64,000 bases of DNA from Nonomuraea montanisoli (GTDB taxonomy: Bacteria > Actinomycetota > Actinomycetes > Streptosporangiales > Streptosporangiaceae), in assembly GCF_013363975.1 (NCBI RefSeq), contig NZ_JABWGN010000011.1:371588-435587 (forward strand). Reading direction: 5' to 3'. The position numbers and the translations under genes were made by a program. Positions within the stretch are counted from its first letter, which is position 1; each line of letters opens with the position of its first letter. Positions 58,521 to 64,000 of the stretch are shown in pieces. The notes under the pieces are model-generated. The model worked only from the letters and a program-made list of their open reading frames with translations. It did no database searches and had not been told where the DNA came from.

Positions 58521-59402
58521 ATGGACACGCTCCACCTGCTGTTCAACGCCGTCACCGTCATCTTCATAGCGGCCACCATGCTCGCCGCCGGCCTCGGCGC
58601 GACGCTGCCGGCGCTGCTGGCCGTCCTCGCGAACCTTCCGCTGCTCCTGCTGGTACTACTGGCCAACCTGGTGGTGATCCCGCTTCTCGGCTGGGGCGCC
58701 GCCGCGCTGTTCGGCTTGCCCACGGCAGCGTTCATCGCGCTCCTCCTGGTCGCGTCCTCGCCCGGCGGGCCGTTCGGGGCGAAACTCGCCATGATCCAGA
58801 GGGGGGACGTGGTCGCGGGTGCGGCGATGCAGGCGCTGCTGGCCGCGATCGGCAGCATCACCTTCGGTCCGACGGCGAACCTCATGCTCGAAACCGCGAA
58901 CGTGGGTGGCGGGGTTTCCCTCGACGTGGCGACACTGATGCTGACCGTGGCGATCCTCCAACTCGCACCGTTCGCCGTCGGACTGGTCGTGCGCCATTTC
59001 GCTCCGTCCACCGCGCTGTCATGGCATCCCGTGGCCGGCGCGGTGTCCAACGTGACGTTCCTCGTCGTCCTGGTGGGCATGCTCCTCGGCAGCTGGCGTG
59101 ACGTCGTCGCGCTGATCGGCTCACTCAGCCTGCTCGCGGGCTTCGCCTTCGCCGTCGCCGCATTCGCTCTCGGCACGCTCCTGGCCACCGGGCCATGGGT
59201 ACGCCGCAGCACCATGGGCGGGGTCGCGGCCGTGCGCAACGTGGGACCGGCGCTCGCCGCCGTCGGCATTGCCTTCGGCAACGAGCCCGCCATCCTGGGA
59301 GCACTCGCGGCCGTCCTGCTGAGCGGCCTGGCAGGCAGCCTCCTCATCGCGGCGAGACTGAGCCGCCATCGCACGGCTGAGCGCCGTCGTCAGGACCTAT
59401 AA
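58521..59402 (+). CDS. BASS-family (bile acid:sodium symporter-like) transporter
   Basis: A 293-aa protein with about nine to ten helices. LLLVASSPGGPFGAKLAMIQ followed by RGDVV is the family's conserved substrate-site region; AVRNVGPALAAVGIAFGNEP is the C-terminal crossover. Known members move organic anions, including keto-acids and pantoate. It is 40 bp after the peroxidase and directly before a strong terminator, so it is the last gene of the block. Confidence 0.8.
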   Translation: MDTLHLLFNAVTVIFIAATMLAAGLGATLPALLAVLANLPLLLLVLLANLVVIPLLGWGAAALFGLPTAAFIALLLVASSPGGPFGAKLAMIQRGDVVAGAAMQALLAAIGSITFGPTANLMLETANVGGGVSLDVATLMLTVAILQLAPFAVGLVVRHFAPSTALSWHPVAGAVSNVTFLVVLVGMLLGSWRDVVALIGSLSLLAGFAFAVAAFALGTLLATGPWVRRSTMGGVAAVRNVGPALAAVGIAFGNEPAILGALAAVLLSGLAGSLLIAARLSRHRTAERRRQDL

Positions 59403-59417
59403 GTCACTCAGCAACGC

Positions 59418-59452
59418 AAAAGGCCGCTTCCAACACCCTGGAAGCGGCCTTT
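59418..59452. terminator. Rho-independent terminator
   Basis: AAAGGCCGCTTCCA and TGGAAGCGGCCTTT form a perfect 14-bp stem around a six-base loop, with flanking A and T runs. It ends the BASS gene operon and would work in both directions. Confidence 0.9.
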
Positions 59453-59565
59453 GACCTAGGTGGGGAGTTCACGAGTGGGGTCAAGCAGCGGGAATAGTCG
59501 TCGGCTGACGATCGCTTCCCATGGCCGCGTTGATCGTTTCCCGGCTGTAATGGCCGGAGGCCGAT

Positions 59566-60024
59566 GTGGTTTTCCCCGGCCCCTCAGCCTTGACCGCCCA
59601 TTACGATCTTGAAAGCATGCCCGTCATGAGTGTCGGCCTCATGATCGCGATGTCCCTCCGTCAGTGGGGGCTCATCGACGCCTGCATGGACAACGACGCC
59701 AGTGTCGAGACGGTGGACGGCGATCCCCAGCGGGCCGACCTTGCGCGCAGCGTCCGAAGGGCCGGTTGGGATCAGATCGCCCAATGGAAACCCGGCGTTC
59801 CCGGCTCCGGCACGTGGCCGCCGCCGGACGAGATCGTGAAACCCAGACTCACGCTCGCTCAGTGGCTTCTGACTGTTGACGTCCTCGAGTGCTGGGCTGG
59901 AGCCGGTGACCGGGTGGGACATCACGACAAAGCCGCGCAGGAACGTGAGCTTCGAGGCCTGATCGTTTCTCGGCTCCAAGCCCATGGCATCCACGTTCCC
60001 TCCCTGTCGAATGAGCAGGTGTAG
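59566..60024 (+). CDS. Hypothetical protein
   Basis: Up to 152 aa from GTG 59566; the conserved-looking part starts near MSVGLMIAMSLRQWGLIDAC (ATG 59626). RAGWDQIAQWKPGVPG and RLTLAQWLLTVDVLECWAG suggest a folded helical protein. The start is uncertain and the family unknown. It lies at the border of a decayed zone and may itself be a fragment. Confidence 0.45.
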   Translation: MVFPGPSALTAHYDLESMPVMSVGLMIAMSLRQWGLIDACMDNDASVETVDGDPQRADLARSVRRAGWDQIAQWKPGVPGSGTWPPPDEIVKPRLTLAQWLLTVDVLECWAGAGDRVGHHDKAAQERELRGLIVSRLQAHGIHVPSLSNEQV

Positions 60025-60090
60025 CACACAGGTACAGAACGCGGACGGACGGCGGCTCACCGAACCAACCCGACCCGGCACCCGGGCCGT

Positions 60091-61660
60091 TCACACCGCC
60101 GGGGCGCGGGTGAGCAGTCGCTCGCCGAGTTTGGCCGCCTGCATGGCGGTCAGCCGGCGGACATAAAGAGCCGCCACGACCGTCGTCGGCACAACCAGCA
60201 CCTGCAGGGCCAGACTGATCCAGGCCAGCGACTCGAACTCGTACCAGGAGGGCTGGGCCCCGCCGGAAATCCTTACATTGGCCCCCTCCGTCCATGGGGT
60301 CCAGTAGAGAGGCCAGGTCAGGAAGGTGGCCAGCAGCCGCGATCTGCTTGGGAAGGAAGAGGTTCCCCACCGGGACGAACCAGCCGATTACCGCCATGGA
60401 CTCGCGGTACCGCAATTGGCCGGGCGCGAGCCGCTCGGCGACGGCGCGCACCCGGGCGAACCAGATCAGCCAGCCCACCACCAGACCGACGCCGATGAAG
60501 ATCGTCTGCTCCTTCGACAGCGACAACGAGCTGCTGGACGGCTGTGAGCACGGAGACGAGGGCGAAGAGGGCGAGGAGCCAGTAGACAGCGGCCCGGTAC
60601 TCGTCGGCCGGGAGCGCCTGCCCGCGTGCGCGGCGGCGTTCGTCGACCAGCCGGGGCTGTGTTCCCTCCGGCTGCCCGGCCCGGGCAGCCTGCTGATGCG
60701 GCTGGTCGCCGGTGACAGGCGCCTCAGGGGCAGCCAACGACATGGTGAGCCGGGCTGTGAGCGGTTGCGGTGAGGCGGCCGGGGCCACGGCCGTTGCTTC
60801 GGTGACCGGGTCCACGCCAGGTGCGGCGCCCGCGGCGAGGATCATCCGGGTGCGCGGATCCTCCTGGTCCAGAAGTTGCACCGCTTCCTGGCCCAGCCTG
60901 GCCAGCACCCCCGACGGCAACCACGGCCCCAGCGAGCGGTACTGCGTCTCTTCCCGCGCCCGCAGCTCGTCCAGGGTCGGCCGGCCGGGTCCTTGGTCAG
61001 GCAGTCCTTGATCAGCCCCAGCAGCGGCTCTGGCACACCGGTGAGGTCCGGCGGCTCGTGCACCGCCCGGTACATCAGAGCGTGTAACTGGCTGTCCTGC
61101 GCATCGAACGGCAGCCTCCCGGCAGCGGCGAAGGCCAGCACCGTGCCCAGCGAGAAGATGTCGCTCGCCCCGGTCAGTTTCTCGCCCCGGATCTGTTCCG
61201 GCGACATGAAGCCGGGAGCGCCGATCACTGCCCCGCGGAGGTGAGACCCCCGGTGGTGGAGGCGTCCAAGGCGCGGACGATGCCGAAGTCGATCACCTTC
61301 GGGGCCGTCGATGGTCACCATCACGTTCGACGGCTTCAAGTCACGATGGATGATCCCTGCAGCGTGGATGTCGCCCAGCGCCCGGCACACCCAGGGCAAT
61401 GCCGCGTCGGGGTCGGCGGCCAGCACGGCTGCCGTCCACTCCCCGCCTACCTGCTGCGCCACGACGATCTCCTGGGCGAACCGACGGCGGAAATCCGGAG
61501 CCGCCGCCAGTTCAGCGCGGATGGTCTTCACCGCCACCATCCGGCCACGCGGCGAGCGGGCGAGGTAGACCACGCCCATGCCGCCTTCCCCCAGTCTGCC
61601 GATGAGCCGGTAGTCGGCGATCCGGTCGGGGTCCTGTGCAGAGACTGCACCGCTGATGGC
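60091..61660 (-). pseudogene. Ser/Thr protein kinase with DUF4328-like membrane tail, multiply frameshifted
   Basis: Reading through frame changes gives a full kinase: GRLGEGGMGVVYLARS, Lys in VAVKTI, catalytic loop HRDLKPSNV, APGFMSPEQIRGEKL and KDCLTKDPAGRP. The DFG region is out of frame near 61290. After another shift near 61000 comes a linker (LPSGVLARLGQEAVQLLDQE), then helices YWLLALFALVSVLTAV, IGVGLVVGWLIWFARVRAV and LYVRRLTAMQAAKLGERLL in three different frames, ending at 60091. At least four lesions; not functional. Confidence 0.75.
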
Positions 61661-61749
61661 TCCGTCCCCTTGAGTATCATGCGGCTGATCAAGACCAGCC
61701 TCGGCTCTTCAGGAGAATCGGGTGGTCTGCCGTACAGGACGCATCGGCC

Positions 61750-61925
61750 TGACGGTGCGGCAACGCCTTGATGCGGTCGAGGACAGAGCGCTGGCGGTGT
61801 GGTCGAGCAACGCCGACTCGCCGATGCCCGCATCACCTCGCACGACCAGCGCTCCGGCCGGCTGTCGCGAGCGTCACGGAGCAGGCGGCGATGACCACCT
61901 GCTCGTTCTCGCCCGTACGACATCG
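61750..61925 (-). pseudogene. LAL (LuxR-AAA) regulator fragment
   Basis: The minus strand encodes YGRE, then in another frame ALVVRGDAGIGESALLDHTA, a near-perfect LAL-regulator P-loop with Lys changed to Glu. Nothing else of the 900-residue family is present. A scrap of a former gene next to the kinase remnant. Confidence 0.5.
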
Positions 61926-61929
61926 GCCT

Positions 61930-62817
61930 CTATGCCGCGACCCCGGCGAAGGTGAGCCGAATCGAGTACAGGTCACCGGCCGAGTTGGTGATGAACAGGT
62001 TGTTGCGCTTGGCGCCGCCGAATGTGAGGTTCGAGGCCGACTCGGGCAGCAGGAGTTTGCACAGCAAGGTGCCATCGGGGTGATAGCAGTGCAGGCCGTC
62101 GAGGGCGGCGGCCCAGACGCGGCCGTAGCAGTCGAGCCGGATCCCGTCGAACCAGGCCTCGGCGAAGATCTTCCCACCGGACAGCGTGCCGTCGTCGTGA
62201 ACCTCGAAGACGCGCATGTGCCGCTTACGGGAGTCAACGATGTACACCTGGCTCTCGTCCGGAGAGAAGGCCAGCCCGTTGGGGCGGACGAAGTCGTCGG
62301 CGACGATCGTCAGTTCGCCGGTATCTGGATCGAGCCGGTACACGTGGTCTGCGCCGATCTCGCTGTCGGCCGGGCCGCCCTCGTAGTAGCCGGTGATGCC
62401 GTAGCGCGGATCGGTGAACCAGATCGAGCCGTCAGAGCGGACGACGACGTCGTTCGGACTGTTGAGCCTCTTGCCCTGGTAGCTTTCGGCAAGCACGGTG
62501 ATCGAGCCGTCGTGCTCGGTCCTGGTCACCCGGCGAGTCCCTTGCTCGCAGGTGATCAGCCTGCCCTGGCGGTCGACCGTGTTGCCGTTGGCGTTACCGG
62601 ACGGGCTCCTGAACACGCCGACGGCACCGGTCGTCTCATCCCAGCGCAGCAGTCGGTCATTGGGGATGTCGCTCCACACCAGGTAGCGCCCGGCCGGGAA
62701 GTAGACCGGTCCCTCGGTCTTGCGGCTGCCGCGATGCAACACCTCCACGTAGTCGTCGCCGCCATCAAATCCGAACCGCTCGTCCAGCACTTCGAACTGT
62801 GCCTTGAATCTGTCCAT
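61930..62817 (-). CDS. SMP-30/gluconolactonase-type lactonase
   Basis: A 295-aa six-bladed propeller protein: EGPVYFPAGRYLVWSDIPND with the metal Glu, NGNTVDRQGRLITCEQGTRR, LNSPNDVVVRSDGSIWFTDP with the metal Asn and catalytic-site region, and RPNGLAFSPDESQVYIVDS with metal Asn and Asp. GGAGGT sits six bases before ATG 62817. It appears intact among pseudogenes. Substrate probably a sugar lactone. Confidence 0.9.
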   Translation of the reverse strand: MDRFKAQFEVLDERFGFDGGDDYVEVLHRGSRKTEGPVYFPAGRYLVWSDIPNDRLLRWDETTGAVGVFRSPSGNANGNTVDRQGRLITCEQGTRRVTRTEHDGSITVLAESYQGKRLNSPNDVVVRSDGSIWFTDPRYGITGYYEGGPADSEIGADHVYRLDPDTGELTIVADDFVRPNGLAFSPDESQVYIVDSRKRHMRVFEVHDDGTLSGGKIFAEAWFDGIRLDCYGRVWAAALDGLHCYHPDGTLLCKLLLPESASNLTFGGAKRNNLFITNSAGDLYSIRLTFAGVAA

Positions 62818-62967
62818 GACTGGACCTCCATTCGCGAACGCCATGTCAGCCAGACCTGCCCAGCCGCCGATCAACTCTGCCGCATGCACCGCGGCCGCGA
62901 GTGCCCGGCCCGCCCGTCCAGCGATACACGTCAAGTGCGGTGTCGGTGAATGTGAACGCTGCGTCGA

Positions 62968-63239
62968 CGCCTTCAAGATCCCCCACGAGCGCCAGGACGT
63001 GGCCCGCTACGCGGCGGCTGCGAACTGGCAGGACAACAACCTCGTCTTCGCCTCCGAGGTCGGCCCCGAACTCGGCACAGCTTCGTCTCGCTGCTGTCCG
63101 ACTCCGGCATCCCGCTGGAGAACATCTCCCGCCTGGTCGGCCACCGCAACACCTTGGCGAGGAGACGGCCTGCCGCAAGCAGCTCCGCCCGACGCTCCTG
63201 GAAGGAGCCGAAGCGATGGACCAGCTCTTTCCCGACTGA
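62968..63239 (+). pseudogene. Tyrosine-recombinase (integrase) C-terminal remnant
   Basis: Pieces in two frames: HERQDVARYAAAANWQDNNL and VFASEVG, then FVSLLSDSGIPLENISRLVG and HRNT, then RKQLRPTLLEGAEAMDQLF to a stop at 63239. This is the end of an actinomycete integrative-element integrase. The central catalytic HxxR part and the N-terminus are gone. Confidence 0.7.
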
Positions 63240-63654
63240 TAGTGCATGTCACCTCATAACTCCCTCCCGATCCAAGGATGATCATTTAAGCGTGTACGAG
63301 CAGCCCGGCGCAGCGGAGCTCGTGGGCTCGTAGTCGCCGGTTGGCTGGTTTGCGGGACGCTCGCCCTCCCAGGGGCGCAGACCAAGTACGCCGGAAAGGG
63401 CCGATAGGGCTGGTCAGGCACTGGAGGCGGAGCAGGGGTTTCGGCTGTGGACAGCGGTGTCCGGTGTGGCGCCGGATTGGTTCCCCAGTGGTCTCGCTGC
63501 GCTGACCTGGTCAGAAGCCGTCTCGGGAACCGGAAAGAGTGGGCAGTTATCTGCTGGACGGCACGGTCCCCGTGCAGTACTGCCTGCTCAGAACGTTGGC
63601 GCAATCGCAGCAACGTCCCCTCGTCGCGTCGCGGCGGCACCCGCGGCTCGGTCA
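63240..63654. other. Non-coding or decayed region
   Basis: 415 bp with long open frames on both strands but no conserved motif, no ribosome site and biased composition. Probably debris of the same decayed element. I see no gene. Confidence 0.4.
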
Positions 63655-63681
63655 TAAAAATGCGGCCCCTCGCGGGGCCGC
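63655..63681 (-). terminator. Rho-independent terminator
   Basis: GCGGCCCC and GGGGCCGC (63662-63681) form a perfect 8-bp stem with a four-base loop. On the minus strand it is followed by ATTTTTAT. It would terminate the ATP-grasp gene that enters from the right edge. Confidence 0.75.
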
Positions 63682-63778
63682 CCTGCCGGCCGTAACCGAC
63701 GTCGTATAGGGAACTCCTACCCAGTGTTCTCGGCTTCGATACATGAACGCGTCGCGCCGGCACTCTGGTCCAGGGTTG

Positions 63779-64000
63779 TCACAATTCGGGCATGCCGGCC
63801 GACCGGGCCGACGTGCTTCGCGCGAACAGCCGATCGGTGTTCCGCATTTCGTGCGCGGGTCCCGCCGCCCGCAGGACGACGTCCAGGACACGGTCGGCGT
63901 CCGCAGCGTAGGCGTTGCTGAACCATGCCTCATTGGCCTCAACGACCGCGAACCGACCGCTGTCAGAGAGGATTCCGACATCGACCACGACAGCGCTCGG
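63779..64000 (-). CDS. ATP-grasp domain protein, C-terminal part
   Basis: An open frame entering from the right edge reads VDVGILSDSGRFAVVEANEA then WFSNAYAADADRVLDVVLRA to a stop at 63779. The VVEANEAWFSNAY segment matches the end of DUF4343-type ATP-grasp proteins, where the Glu and Asn bind ATP-Mg. The N-terminal two thirds are outside the window. Confidence 0.65.
   Translation of the reverse strand, partial: PSAVVVDVGILSDSGRFAVVEANEAWFSNAYAADADRVLDVVLRAAGPAHEMRNTDRLFARSTSARSAGMPEL

Noticed and set aside
63254..63655. 133-codon minus-strand ORF
   Set aside because: Its ATG lies in the T-run of a terminator hairpin and the product is a Pro/Arg/Ser-rich sequence with no family features.

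Overview
The window is 64 kb of very GC-rich DNA with actinomycete features: GTG and TTG starts, 4-bp ATGA/GTGA gene overlaps, many ECF sigma factors, LuxR-type two-component systems, WYL, MocR and TetR regulators, and CU044_5270-type proteins. A Streptosporangiaceae chromosome (Nonomuraea or a relative) is my inference from overall resemblance; no rRNA or marker gene is present to prove it. I found no rRNA, no complete tRNA and no CRISPR array. The genes look like an accessory or chromosome-arm region: small self-contained cassettes of a regulator, an operator and one or two enzymes.

Layout. 0-5 kb: a truncated membrane protein, two small enzymes, an SDR, a secreted HExxH protein and an MFS pseudogene. 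5-10 kb: a Pro/Thr-rich membrane protein translationally coupled to a deacetylase-glycosyltransferase fusion, then a secreted esterase-propeller protein behind a LacI-type operator. 10-18.8 kb: an MFS exporter, a WYL regulator with a divergent epoxide hydrolase, a two-component system and a FtsX-type ABC exporter. 18.9-29 kb: two ECF/CU044_5270 pairs flank a repeat-bearing VOC protein, a DUF2218-methyltransferase fusion controlled by an ArsR-like repressor with two matching operators, and a four-gene ABC-2/two-component operon. 29-45 kb: many one-regulator-one-enzyme units (LCMT-type methyltransferase/TetR, MarR/epimerase, MocR next to SCO6745/enoyl-CoA hydratase, folE with a Cys-rich HTH regulator, TetR/DHFR-like) and a third ECF pair. 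45-55 kb: a TerD-domain protein, secreted and membrane proteins, TetR/alcohol dehydrogenase, and an XRE-cupin regulator with a divergent metallo-hydrolase. 55.5-59.4 kb: a tight four-gene block (two uncharacterised proteins, a DyP-type peroxidase, a BASS-type transporter) closed by a strong terminator. 59.5-64 kb: a decayed zone with a broken Ser/Thr kinase-DUF4328 gene, a LAL-regulator scrap, an integrase remnant, one intact SMP-30 gene, and the C-terminus of an ATP-grasp protein running off the end.

Three patterns cut across genes. First, at least seven short tandem duplications, mostly with periods divisible by three, sit inside genes, over stop codons or in spacers. Second, two pseudogenes (4.1-4.7 kb and 54.7-55.4 kb) keep both termini but have lost the middle. 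Third, most regulator-enzyme pairs have a visible palindromic operator, so their targets can be proposed directly. My best candidate for an undescribed system is the peroxidase block at 55.5-59.4 kb; the next is the DUF2218-methyltransferase fusion with its repressor.
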